Shown here in pieces: positions 9,230 through 17,328 of a stretch of 64,000 bases of DNA. The stretch is from the NCBI GenBank assembly GCA_024304985.1, contig JAMWZC010000001.1, forward strand, positions 62,001 to 126,000. Reading direction: 5' to 3'. Position 1 is the first letter of the stretch; each line of letters starts with the position of its first letter. A program made the position numbers and the translations under genes. Source of the DNA: Paracoccaceae bacterium (GTDB taxonomy: Bacteria > Pseudomonadota > Alphaproteobacteria > Rhodobacterales > Rhodobacteraceae). Under the pieces are notes generated by a model, which made no database searches, had not been told where the DNA came from, and was given only the letters and a program-made list of their open reading frames with translations.

Positions 9230-11314
9230 ATGGCGAAATGGGATCATGACGGGCCGATCCTCGAGATCGACAAGCTGTCGATTTCCTTTTTCACACGGCT
9301 GCGCGAAATCCCGGCGGTGATGGATTTCTCCGTCACGGTGCAACCGGGCGAGGCCGTGGGGCTGGTGGGTGAAAGCGGCTGCGGCAAATCCACCGTGGCG
9401 CTGGGCGTGATGCAGGATCTGGGTGTCAACGGGCGCATCGTCGGCGGGTCGATCAAGTTCAAGGGCCGCGATCTGGGGAAGATGTCGGCGGAAGAGCTGC
9501 GCGACATCCGCGGCAATGAGATCGCGATGATCTATCAGGAGCCGATGGCCAGCCTGAATCCCGCCATGCGCATCGGCAAGCAGTTGATGGAAGTGCCGAT
9601 GATCCACGAGAAGATCTCGGAATCCGAGGCCGAGGCGCGTGCCCTGCAGGTGATCCGCGATGTGAAACTGCCCGACCCCGCGCGGATCATGCGCGCCTAT
9701 CCACATCAGTTGTCGGGCGGGCAGCAGCAGCGGATCGTCATCGCCATGGCGCTGATGTCCAAGCCCGCGCTTCTGATCCTCGACGAGCCGACCACCGCGC
9801 TGGATGTGACGGTCGAGGCGGCGATTGTCGAACTGGTCAAGGATCTGGGCAAGAAATACGGCACCTCGATGCTGTTCATCAGCCATAACCTTGGGCTGGT
9901 GCTGGAAACCTGTGACCGGATCTGTGTGATGTATTCCGGCGAGGCGGTGGAACGCGGCAGCATCACCGACGTTTTCGACAAGATGCGCCACCCCTATACG
10001 CAGGCGCTGTTCCGGTCGATCCCGCTGCCGGGCGCGGACAAGAACGCAAGCCCCCTGATCGCCATTCCGGGCAACTTCCCCCTGCCGCATGAACGCCCCG
10101 AGGGCTGCAATTTCGGGCCGCGCTGCAATTACTTCGAGGCCGGGCGCTGCGATCAGGGCTATATCTCGATGGCCCCCGTCGATGCGGCAGCCACGCATGA
10201 GACGCGCTGCCTGCGGTTCGACGAGATCGACTGGGCGGCCCCGCCCGCGAAAGCCGAGGTCAAGCAGAAGGGCGAGATCGGCAAGGTCGTTCTCAAGATG
10301 GAGAACCTGAAGAAATACTATCAGGTGTCCGCCAGCAAACTGTTCGGCGGTGGCGAGATGAAAGTGGTCAAGGCCAACGAGACCCTGTCATTCGAGGCCC
10401 GCGAAAGCGAGACATTGGCCATCGTGGGCGAATCCGGCTGTGGCAAGTCCACCTTCGCCAAGGTGCTGATGGGGCTTGAGACTGCGACGGATGGGCAGAT
10501 CCTTCTGGACAATCGCAGTATCGGCGATGTGCCGATCCAGAACCGCGACACCAAGACAGTGGCGGATGTGCAGATGGTCTTCCAGAACCCGTTCGACACG
10601 CTCAACCCCTCGATGACCGTGGGGCGGCAGATCATCCGCGCGCTGGAGATCTTCGGCGTGGGATCCTCCGAGGCGGAACGGCGGGACCGCATGCTGGAAC
10701 TGCTGGATCTGGTGAAGCTGCCCCGTGCCTTTGCCGACCGGATGCCGCGCCAGTTGTCGGGCGGGCAGAAACAGCGCGTCGGGATCGCCCGCGCCTTTGC
10801 CGGGGACGCGCGGATCGTGGTGGCGGATGAGCCGGTCTCGGCGCTGGACGTGTCGGTGCAGGCCGCCGTGACCGACCTCTTGATGGAGATCCAGCGCCAG
10901 CACAAGACGACGCTTCTCTTCATCAGCCATGACCTGTCCATCGTGCGCTACCTCAGCGACCGCGTGATGGTGATGTATCTGGGCCATGTGGTGGAACTGG
11001 GCAGCACCGATCAGGTCTTCAGCCCGCCCTATCACCCCTATACCGAGGCGCTCTTGTCCGCCGTGCCCATCGCCGATACGCGCGTGCAGAAGAAACATAT
11101 CGTGCTGGAGGGGGATATTCCCTCGGCCATGAACCCGCCGCCCGGCTGCCCGTTCCAGACCCGCTGCGGGTGGAAGTCCAAGGTGCCGGGCGGGCTGTGC
11201 GAGCGTGAAGTGCCGCCCGTGCGCCATCTGGCCGAGGGGCATCAGATCAAATGCCATCTGTCGGATGCGGAACTTGCCACGATGGAACCGGTGATCCAGA
11301 TTGCCGCAGAATGA
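9230..11314 (+). CDS. ABC transporter ATP-binding protein, fused DppD-DppF type
   Basis: One 694-residue polypeptide carries both nucleotide-binding domains that drive the importer. Domain 1 has Walker A GESGCGKST at residues 47-55, signature LSGGQQQR near 163 and Walker B LLILDEPTTALD. Domain 2 repeats this with GESGCGKST near 400, LSGGQKQR near 515 and IVVADEPVSALD. After each domain comes an oligopeptide-transporter C-terminal module with cysteines (GCNFGPRC and GCPFQTRC), a family hallmark that may bind an iron-sulfur cluster. It is the last transporter gene; its stop is one base before the next ATG. Confidence 0.95.
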   Translation: MAKWDHDGPILEIDKLSISFFTRLREIPAVMDFSVTVQPGEAVGLVGESGCGKSTVALGVMQDLGVNGRIVGGSIKFKGRDLGKMSAEELRDIRGNEIAMIYQEPMASLNPAMRIGKQLMEVPMIHEKISESEAEARALQVIRDVKLPDPARIMRAYPHQLSGGQQQRIVIAMALMSKPALLILDEPTTALDVTVEAAIVELVKDLGKKYGTSMLFISHNLGLVLETCDRICVMYSGEAVERGSITDVFDKMRHPYTQALFRSIPLPGADKNASPLIAIPGNFPLPHERPEGCNFGPRCNYFEAGRCDQGYISMAPVDAAATHETRCLRFDEIDWAAPPAKAEVKQKGEIGKVVLKMENLKKYYQVSASKLFGGGEMKVVKANETLSFEARESETLAIVGESGCGKSTFAKVLMGLETATDGQILLDNRSIGDVPIQNRDTKTVADVQMVFQNPFDTLNPSMTVGRQIIRALEIFGVGSSEAERRDRMLELLDLVKLPRAFADRMPRQLSGGQKQRVGIARAFAGDARIVVADEPVSALDVSVQAAVTDLLMEIQRQHKTTLLFISHDLSIVRYLSDRVMVMYLGHVVELGSTDQVFSPPYHPYTEALLSAVPIADTRVQKKHIVLEGDIPSAMNPPPGCPFQTRCGWKSKVPGGLCEREVPPVRHLAEGHQIKCHLSDAELATMEPVIQIAAE

Positions 11315-11315
11315 C

Positions 11316-11669
11316 ATGACCCCGGATTTTGCCCCCCTGCCCCAACCGCCCTATTATGCGGTGATCTTCACGGCACAGCGCGCGGATGGGGATCACGGAT
11401 ACGCGGCCATGGCCGCGCGGATGAGCGAGATGGCCTTGGCCAGTCCGGGCTGTCTGGGCATGGAGAGCACCCGCAACGAAGACGGCTTCGGCATCACCGT
11501 CAGCTATTGGCAGGATGAGGCGTCGATCCTTGCGTGGAAGGCCGATGCGCAGCATCTGGTCGCGCAGCAACTGGGTCAGGATCGCTGGTATACGCATTAC
11601 AGGCTGCGCGTGGCCAAGGTCGAACGCCACTACAGCGGCCCGGACGGGCGGGCATCGGTGCGCAGTTAG
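11316..11669 (+). CDS. Antibiotic biosynthesis monooxygenase (ABM) domain protein
   Basis: This is a 117-residue dimeric alpha-beta barrel-type protein. The pattern is the usual one for the family: a beta-strand opening ([11 protein letters not shown]), the helix [20 protein letters not shown], then [14 protein letters not shown]-like elements (here [20 protein letters not shown]). Members range from quinol monooxygenases and heme-degrading enzymes to proteins with no known activity, so the reaction is undecided. I use the ATG at 11316, one base after the ATPase stop; a TTG at 11301 is in frame but overlaps the ATPase gene. Coupling to the transporter operon is likely. Confidence 0.82.
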   Translation: MTPDFAPLPQPPYYAVIFTAQRADGDHGYAAMAARMSEMALASPGCLGMESTRNEDGFGITVSYWQDEASILAWKADAQHLVAQQLGQDRWYTHYRLRVAKVERHYSGPDGRASVRS

Positions 11670-12259
11670 CCGCCGAAGATGACCTTGACGTAGTTCTGCG
11701 TCTCGCGGAACGGCGGCACGCCCCCATGTTTCTGCACGGCACCGGGTCCTGCGTTATAGGCGGCGAGGGCCAACCGCCAGTTCCCGAACGCGCGATACTG
11801 CTGCATGAGGTAGCGCGCGCCCCCGTCCAGATTCTGATAGGGGTCCAGCGGATCGACCCGCAGGATCCGCGCGGTGTCGGGCATCAGCTGCGCCAGACCC
11901 AGTGCCCCCTTGCTGGACACGGCCTTGGGGTTGAAGCCAGACTCCTGCTGCACGAGCTTCAGAAACAGGTCTTCCGGCACACCATGCCGCCGCGCCGCGT
12001 CCCGCGCCATCGCCAGATAGGGACCATTATAGCGTCCGGTGAAGGTGGCACCCTCACCCGAGCCCCATTTCGTCGGGGTGTTGACCGAAGGGGGCTGCAG
12101 ACGGACCGAGGCGTTGTATTGCTGGCTGGCACGTGTATCCAGAACCCGCGTCTGGGACGAGAACAGCTTGACCCGTGACTGACTGGACAGAATCTCCGCC
12201 TGCGCGCTACCTGCCGTTGCAATGGCCAGCACGACCACGCCCGTCAAAATCCTGATCAT
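11666..12259 (-). CDS. Lytic transglycosylase domain-containing protein
   Basis: This 197-residue exported enzyme cleaves the glycan strand of peptidoglycan to 1,6-anhydro products. It has an N-terminal signal peptide ([18 protein letters not shown]), a low-complexity linker, and an SLT domain from residue about 85. The catalytic glutamate lies in [19 protein letters not shown], followed by LAQLMPDTA and the [10 protein letters not shown] motif. The 3' end overlaps the convergent ABM gene by 4 bases. The gene is divergent from ssb, with 211 bases between them. Confidence 0.93.
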   Translation of the reverse strand: MIRILTGVVVLAIATAGSAQAEILSSQSRVKLFSSQTRVLDTRASQQYNASVRLQPPSVNTPTKWGSGEGATFTGRYNGPYLAMARDAARRHGVPEDLFLKLVQQESGFNPKAVSSKGALGLAQLMPDTARILRVDPLDPYQNLDGGARYLMQQYRAFGNWRLALAAYNAGPGAVQKHGGVPPFRETQNYVKVIFGG

Positions 12260-12422
12260 GTCGTCACCGTCCCGAAGGTTTCAGACTGCGACTATATCCG
12301 CTTGGGCCGGATATTCCAGTCTTTGTCGCCGCCACCGCTGCCGCGCTGTGGCCTGCTGGGCGGTTTTTCGTTTCTGTCGGGCCTTAGGTCCGTGTTAACC
12401 AAGTTGCATCACAAGAGGGGAC

Positions 12423-12439
12423 GTGTTCCACAAGAACAC
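12423..12439. promoter_or_regulatory. Palindrome GTGTTC-CACAA-GAACAC upstream of ssb
   Basis: Perfect 6-base arms with a 5-base spacer lie 31 bases before the ssb start. The right arm also begins a GAAC-N7-CAAC match (12434-12448), one base off the alphaproteobacterial LexA box GAAC-N7-GAAC. Either reading would place a repressor site over the ssb promoter or leader. SOS control of ssb is known in some bacteria; here it is only a suggestion. Confidence 0.35.
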
Positions 12440-12470
12440 TGGCACAACAGAGATTCGACGGGAGATTGGC

Positions 12471-13001
12471 ATGGCCGGATCGGTGAACAAGGTAATTCTG
12501 GTCGGCAATCTGGGGCGCGACCCCGAGGTGCGCACCTTCCAGAACGGCGGCAAGGTCTGCAATCTGCGGATTGCCACGTCCGAGACGTGGAAAGACAAGC
12601 AATCCGGTGAACGCAAGGAGCGCACCGAATGGCACAGCGTCGCCATTTTCAACGAGGCATTGGCCGGCGTGGCCGAGCGCTATCTGAAAAAAGGCTCAAA
12701 AGTCTATATCGAGGGCAAGCTGCAAACCCGCAAATGGCAGGACCAGAGCGGCGCTGATCGCTACACGACCGAAGTCGTGTTGCAGGGCTTTGATGGCAAC
12801 CTGACGATGCTGGACAGCCCATCGGGTAGCGGCGGCGGCGGCGGCGCTGGTGGCGGCGGGTCCTATGGTGGTCCCTCGGGTGGCGATTACGGCGGCGATT
12901 ACGGCGGCGGCTATGACAGCGGCCCATCGCAGGGCGGCGGCGGCGGCGGTGGCGGCGGTCGTGCCCCCTCGCGTGATATCGACGACGAAATCCCGTTCTG
13001 A
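12471..13001 (+). CDS. ssb: Single-stranded DNA-binding protein
   Basis: SSB coats single-stranded DNA in replication, recombination and repair. The 176-residue protein has the OB fold ([19 protein letters not shown], then [19 protein letters not shown]), a glycine-rich linker at about residues 122-165, and the acidic tip DIDDEIPF that recruits partner enzymes. I start at the ATG at 12471, preceded by GGGAGA, since homologues begin [12 protein letters not shown] start at 12423 would add 16 residues of no known value. Confidence 0.96.
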   Translation: MAGSVNKVILVGNLGRDPEVRTFQNGGKVCNLRIATSETWKDKQSGERKERTEWHSVAIFNEALAGVAERYLKKGSKVYIEGKLQTRKWQDQSGADRYTTEVVLQGFDGNLTMLDSPSGSGGGGGAGGGGSYGGPSGGDYGGDYGGGYDSGPSQGGGGGGGGGRAPSRDIDDEIPF

Positions 13002-13010
13002 TCGGGACGC

Positions 13011-13035
13011 AGGGCCCGCAACAACGGGCCCTTTC
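13011..13035 (+). terminator. Rho-independent terminator of ssb
   Basis: AGGGCCCG, loop CAACAA and CGGGCCCT form an 8-bp GC-rich stem 9 bases after the ssb stop, followed by TTTC. The T run is short but the stem is strong. It ends 25 bases before the protease gene. Confidence 0.65.
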
Positions 13036-13059
13036 ACTGTCTGACGAGAGGTGCGACGC

Positions 13060-14148
13060 TTGGCCTGGTCTTTCCCCATCGCGCGTCTGTTCGGTTCCGA
13101 GTTGCGGGTTCACGCCACGTTTTTCCTGATCCTGATCTGGATCGGCTGGGCCGGCTACGCCCAAGGCGGCCCCGCAGCCGCCGTCGAGAATGTCCTCTTC
13201 ATCCTCGCTCTCTTTGCCTGTGTCGTGGCCCATGAATATGGGCACGCCCTGACGGCCCGACGCTACGGGATCCGCACGCCGGATATCACGCTGCTGCCGA
13301 TCGGCGGATTGGCCCGTCTGGAACGCATGCCGGAAAAGCCGTCTCAGGAAATCGCGGTTGCGCTGGCCGGTCCGGCGGTCAATGTCGTGATCTGGGCCGT
13401 TCTGATGCTGGCCTTGGGCGGGCGCAGCCTGCCGCTTGACGATATGGTGTCCTCAGGTGGCACGTTCGAGGGCTTTTTGGCGCGGCTGGCCGGGGTGAAC
13501 CTGTTTCTGGCGGTGTTCAACCTGCTGCCCGCCTTTCCCATGGATGGTGGCCGGGTGCTGCGTGCGGCGCTGGCAACCCGGATGGGTCGCGTCCGGGCCA
13601 CCGAAATCGCCGCAGGCGCCGGGCGGGTTCTGGCCTTCGGCATGGGCTTTCTGGGCCTGATGTCGGGCAATCCCGTGCTGATCCTGATCGGTGTGTTCAT
13701 CTTCATCGCCGCCGGGGCCGAGGCGCAGGACGTCTCCATGCGCAGCCTGTCCAAACGCTTTGCCGCCCGCGACGCGATGATCACCACCTATGAGGCCCTG
13801 CACCCCGAAGATACGCTGCATGCCGCCGGACAGGCGTTGATCCGCACCACGCAGGCCGAGTTTCCCGTGCTGGACGCGGCCGGGCGGCCCACCGGCCTTC
13901 TGACGCGCAACCACATCTTCGCCGCGCTGAACGATCCGGCGGGGCAGATGACCAGTCTGAGCGCCGTCACGCTGGACCCGCTGCCCTGCATCGCGATAAC
14001 GGCGCCGTTGACGGAACTGCTTGATCTCATGCATCAGCACAATGCAGCCGCGGTTGCTGTCTGCACCGCAGATGGGCGGGCGCTGGGCTATGTCAGTCGC
14101 GAGAACCTGGGCGAGTTCATGATCCTGCACAGCCGGGACATGCGCTAA
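13060..14148 (+). CDS. Site-2 protease family intramembrane metalloprotease with CBS domains
   Basis: This is a polytopic membrane zinc protease of the M50 class that also carries a CBS pair. The zinc-binding motif HEYGHALTARR lies in the second membrane segment at about residue 60, and the third metal ligand in FPMDGGRVLRAAL at about residue 160. From about residue 230 two CBS repeats follow (ITTYEALHPEDTLHAAGQAL and DPLPCIAITAPLTELLDLM), suggesting regulation by a nucleotide. I prefer the TTG at 13060 because GAGAGG lies 8 bases before it; a GTG at 13051 is in frame but has no room for a ribosome site. The substrate is unknown. Confidence 0.88.
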   Translation: MAWSFPIARLFGSELRVHATFFLILIWIGWAGYAQGGPAAAVENVLFILALFACVVAHEYGHALTARRYGIRTPDITLLPIGGLARLERMPEKPSQEIAVALAGPAVNVVIWAVLMLALGGRSLPLDDMVSSGGTFEGFLARLAGVNLFLAVFNLLPAFPMDGGRVLRAALATRMGRVRATEIAAGAGRVLAFGMGFLGLMSGNPVLILIGVFIFIAAGAEAQDVSMRSLSKRFAARDAMITTYEALHPEDTLHAAGQALIRTTQAEFPVLDAAGRPTGLLTRNHIFAALNDPAGQMTSLSAVTLDPLPCIAITAPLTELLDLMHQHNAAAVAVCTADGRALGYVSRENLGEFMILHSRDMR

Positions 14149-14272
14149 GGGCTGTTGCGTCGCGCCGCAGTGCAGAAAAATGCCACAGGTCGGGACGCTG
14201 TTACCCTTTCCATCTGGCCTTTTTGGCAAATGCGATGTAGGCCCCGGCCAAACATCCCCTTAAGGACAGACA

Positions 14273-16093
14273 ATGGACCTGCGAAATATCGCCATCATCG
14301 CGCATGTGGACCACGGCAAGACGACGCTGGTGGATGAGCTGCTCAAGCAATCCGGCACCTACCGTGAGAACCAGGCGACAACCGAACGCGCCATGGACAG
14401 CAACGATCTGGAACGCGAGCGTGGCATCACCATTCTGGCCAAGAACACTTCGGTCGAATGGAAAGGCACGCGCATCAATATCGTGGACACCCCCGGCCAC
14501 GCCGATTTCGGCGGCGAGGTGGAGCGGATCCTGTCGATGGTCGATGGTGTCTGCCTTCTGGTCGATGCGGCCGAAGGCCCGATGCCTCAGACGAAATTCG
14601 TGACGGCCAAGGCACTTGCGCTGGGCCTGCGCCCCATTGTGGTGCTGAACAAGGTGGACAAGCCGGACGCCGAACCTGACCGCGCGCTGGACGAATGTTT
14701 CGACCTTTTCGCCAACCTTGGCGCCAATGACGACCAGCTGGATTTCCCCCATCTCTACGCCTCGGGCCGTTCCGGCTGGGCCGATGCCGATCTGAACGGG
14801 CCGCGCAAGGACCTGTCCGCACTGTTCAACCTGATCGTGCGCCATGTGCCTGCGCCCAAGCAGCAAAAGCATGCGGACGAACCCTTCCGCATGCTGGCCA
14901 CCACGCTGGGCTCTGACCCTTTCGTGGGCCGCCTTCTGACGGGCCGCGTCGAATCGGGCCGCCTCAAGGTCGGTGCCACCGTACAGGCGCTCTCGCGCAT
15001 CGGCCAGAAGATCGAACAATTCCGCGTGACCCGCGTGCAGGCCTTCCGCGGCCTCAGCCAGCAGGACATTGACGAGGCCGTGGCCGGTGACATCGTCAGC
15101 CTTGCAGGCATGACCAAGGCGACCGTGGCGGACACGATCTGCGCGCTGGCGGTGGATGTGCCCCTGCCCGCCCAGCCGATCGACCCGCCCACGATCACCG
15201 TGACCTTCGGCATCAACGACAGCCCCTTGGCGGGCCGCGACGGCAAGAAAGTGCAGTCCCGCGTCATCCGCGAGCGACTGATGAAGGAAGCCGAATCCAA
15301 CGTCGCCATCAAGGTCACCGACACACCGGGCGGCGAAGCTTTTGAAGTGGCCGGTCGCGGCGAACTCCAGATGGGCGTGCTGATCGAAAACATGCGCCGC
15401 GAGGGATTCGAGCTGAGCATCTCGCGCCCGCAGGTTCTGTTCCGTGAAGGCCCCGATGGCGAGCGGCTGGAACCGATCGAGGAAGTCACCATCGACGTGG
15501 ATGACGAATATTCGGGTGCCGTGATCGAAAAGGTCACCGGTCCCCGTCGCGGCGAACTGGTCGAGATGAAGCCCGCAGGCGTCGGCAAGACCCGCATCAT
15601 CGCCCATGTCCCCTCGCGTGGTCTGATCGGCTATCACGGCGAGTTCCTGACCGACACGCGCGGCACCGGCGTTCTGAACCGCGTGTTCCACACCTGGGCC
15701 CCGCACAAGGGCCCGATTCCGGGCCGTCGTGCAGGCGTTCTGATCTCGATGGAAAACGGCACCTCGGTCGCCTATGCGCTGTGGAACCTCGAAGAGCGGG
15801 GCCGCATGTTCATCGGTGCGCAGGCTGATGTCTATCAGGGCATGATCATCGGCGAACACAGCCGCGACAACGATCTGGATGTGAACCCGCTCAAGGGCAA
15901 GAAGCTGACCAACGTGCGGGCATCGGGCACGGACGAGGCTGTGCGCCTGACCACCCCGATCACCATGACGTTGGAGCAGGCCATCGCCTATATCGACGAC
16001 GACGAACTGGTCGAAGTGACGCCGAACGCGATCCGCCTGCGCAAGCGCTATCTGGACCCGCACGAGCGCAAGCGTCACGCGAAAACCGCCTGA
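14273..16093 (+). CDS. typA: Translational GTPase TypA/BipA
   Basis: This is a ribosome-associated GTPase involved in 50S assembly and stress or cold adaptation. The 606-residue product has the G domain at the start: [15 protein letters not shown] (G1), [10 protein letters not shown] (G2), [14 protein letters not shown] (G3) and NKVDKPDA (G4). EF-G-like domains follow, and then the TypA-specific C-terminus ([20 protein letters not shown]). Length and domain order are normal. It is a single gene, convergent with the pseudogene at 16104. Confidence 0.97.
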   Translation: MDLRNIAIIAHVDHGKTTLVDELLKQSGTYRENQATTERAMDSNDLERERGITILAKNTSVEWKGTRINIVDTPGHADFGGEVERILSMVDGVCLLVDAAEGPMPQTKFVTAKALALGLRPIVVLNKVDKPDAEPDRALDECFDLFANLGANDDQLDFPHLYASGRSGWADADLNGPRKDLSALFNLIVRHVPAPKQQKHADEPFRMLATTLGSDPFVGRLLTGRVESGRLKVGATVQALSRIGQKIEQFRVTRVQAFRGLSQQDIDEAVAGDIVSLAGMTKATVADTICALAVDVPLPAQPIDPPTITVTFGINDSPLAGRDGKKVQSRVIRERLMKEAESNVAIKVTDTPGGEAFEVAGRGELQMGVLIENMRREGFELSISRPQVLFREGPDGERLEPIEEVTIDVDDEYSGAVIEKVTGPRRGELVEMKPAGVGKTRIIAHVPSRGLIGYHGEFLTDTRGTGVLNRVFHTWAPHKGPIPGRRAGVLISMENGTSVAYALWNLEERGRMFIGAQADVYQGMIIGEHSRDNDLDVNPLKGKKLTNVRASGTDEAVRLTTPITMTLEQAIAYIDDDELVEVTPNAIRLRKRYLDPHERKRHAKTA

Positions 16094-16103
16094 TATCAAA
16101 TGG

Positions 16104-16655
16104 TCAGGGCGCGATATTCACGCGCCCTGTCACCTCCAGCGTTCCGTCATTCAGCATCCGCGCCACGATGATCTCTCCGGATTGGGGCATGACTCCCGTC
16201 AGGGCCGTGATGTTGACCTGATGCGTCACCAGAAGCGCGCGGCTATCGTCCGGCAAGGCGGACAAGGCGTTCAGTGTCTCTGCCGTCTGTGTCAAACGGT
16301 CGCCACGTCCCGCGAAGAATGAATTGAGCGATGGACGGATCTCCAGACGGCCCTGCTCCATCAGACGGGTCGTCTCCTCGGCGCGGCACCATGCACTCGA
16401 CCAGACAAGATCGAAACGGATGCCCTGCTCTCGCAGCGCCGCACCGATGCGGCGGGCCTGATCTCAGCCGCGCGCATCAAGATTGCGTTGCGTAGCGCAA
16501 TCGCCAAGCGTGAAGCCCTCCGGATCGCCCCCGCCCGGTGCCAGCGCATGCCGCATCAGGGCGATGGCCCCCGGTTGCTTGAGGGCATCCCAATCATCGG
16601 CCAGCAGAGATGCCGGCAGCAGACAGACAAGACAGACCAACAGACGCAAAAACAT
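16104..16655 (-). pseudogene. Histidine phosphatase family protein, broken by one nonsense codon
   Basis: Read on the minus strand, one frame of 184 codons runs from ATG at 16653-16655 to TGA at 16104 with a single interruption, TGA at 16464-16466. The first part has a signal peptide (RLLVCLVCLLPASLLA) and the phosphatase RHG-type motif as MRHALAPGGGDPEGF. After the stop the frame continues without shift: DQARRIGAALREQGIRFDLV, SSAWCRAEETTRLM, and the second catalytic histidine in LLVTHQVNITALTG. Both halves are intact, so a single CGA-to-TGA change is the simplest explanation. A sequencing error or readthrough cannot be excluded. Intact relatives are periplasmic phosphatases of unknown substrate. 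Confidence 0.85.
16105..16129. terminator. Hairpin at the convergent typA / phosphatase ends
   Basis: CAGGGCGCG and CGCGCCCTG pair perfectly (9 bp) around ATATTCA, beginning 11 bases after the typA stop. There is no U tract on either strand, so factor-independent termination is uncertain. It overlaps the last codons of the minus-strand pseudogene. Confidence 0.4.
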
Positions 16656-16726
16656 CAGCCAAGCTCTCGGTTAGGGTTCCTGCCGAGACCTAGGCCATGG
16701 TGGCGCGCGATCCAGTCTGTCGCGCG

Positions 16727-17014
16727 TTATTCGGTGATCTCAACGATCACCAGGTCGCGTTCGGATGCGCCGCGCGCATGGGCCAGCGCGTCCTGATACT
16801 CGGGCGAGTGATAGCAAGCCTCGGCTGCCTCCAGCGACGGGAAGCGCGCCACCACATTGCGCGGGCGTTCTTTCCCTTCAAGCTGCACGAACCGGCCGCC
16901 ACGGGCGATGAAGACGCCACCGTGCTTGGCGATGGCTGGCCCGGCCAAAGCGGCATAACGGCCATAGGCCTCTGCGTCGGTCACGGTGACATGGGCAATC
17001 CACAGAGCGCTCAT
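16727..17014 (-). CDS. DUF1330 family protein
   Basis: This is a 95-residue protein with the ferredoxin-like dimeric barrel fold of DUF1330. The family pattern is seen: VTVTDAEAYGRYAALAGPAI, a central GG-containing strand, VVARFPSLEAAEACYHSPEY, and RDLVIVE at the end. The biochemical function of the family is unknown. It is the downstream member of a tandem pair, 16 bases after the next gene (17031-17315), and both sit downstream of alaS in the same direction. Confidence 0.85.
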   Translation of the reverse strand: MSALWIAHVTVTDAEAYGRYAALAGPAIAKHGGVFIARGGRFVQLEGKERPRNVVARFPSLEAAEACYHSPEYQDALAHARGASERDLVIVEITE

Positions 17015-17030
17015 CGGATCTTTTCCTTTC

Positions 17031-17315
17031 TCAAATGCCGTCCACGATCACCAGATCGCGTGTGCTGCTGCGCAGGGCGATGGGCAAGATCGCCTGATAT
17101 TCGGGCGAGTGATACCACGCCAGCGCCTGTTCCCGCGTCGGAAAGCTGATCACCACATGCCGATCCGGGCCAGAGCCTTCGACCTGGGTCATGGGGCCAC
17201 CCTTCACCAGAAAGGTGCCGCCCGCCTCCTCGGCCAAAGCGACGGTCTGGCTGGCATAGGTCTTGTAATCCTCCAGATCGGTCACTTCGATCCGCGCGAT
17301 GATATAGGCTGTCAT
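17031..17315 (-). CDS. DUF1330 family protein, tandem paralogue
   Basis: This 94-residue protein is a paralogue of its downstream neighbour. Both carry a D-x-E/A-x-Y-x-x-Y segment, FPTREQALAWYHSPEYQA here against FPSLEAAEACYHSPEYQD there, and an RDLVIV C-terminus. I start at ATG 17313-17315 (MTAYIIARIEVTDL); the open frame further upstream overlaps alaS. It begins 13 bases after the alaS stop. Two diverged copies side by side suggest an old duplication, perhaps forming a heterodimer. Confidence 0.85.
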   Translation of the reverse strand: MTAYIIARIEVTDLEDYKTYASQTVALAEEAGGTFLVKGGPMTQVEGSGPDRHVVISFPTREQALAWYHSPEYQAILPIALRSSTRDLVIVDGI

Positions 17316-17328
17316 GCTCCGTCCCCCC

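Noticed and set aside
14201-16099. Open frame of 632 codons opposite typA
   Set aside because: typA is unambiguous on the plus strand; the antisense frame has no recognisable domain.
16464-16466. TGA as a selenocysteine codon
   Set aside because: Histidine phosphatases have no selenocysteine at this non-catalytic position, and I see no SECIS-like hairpin just downstream. A nonsense mutation is simpler.
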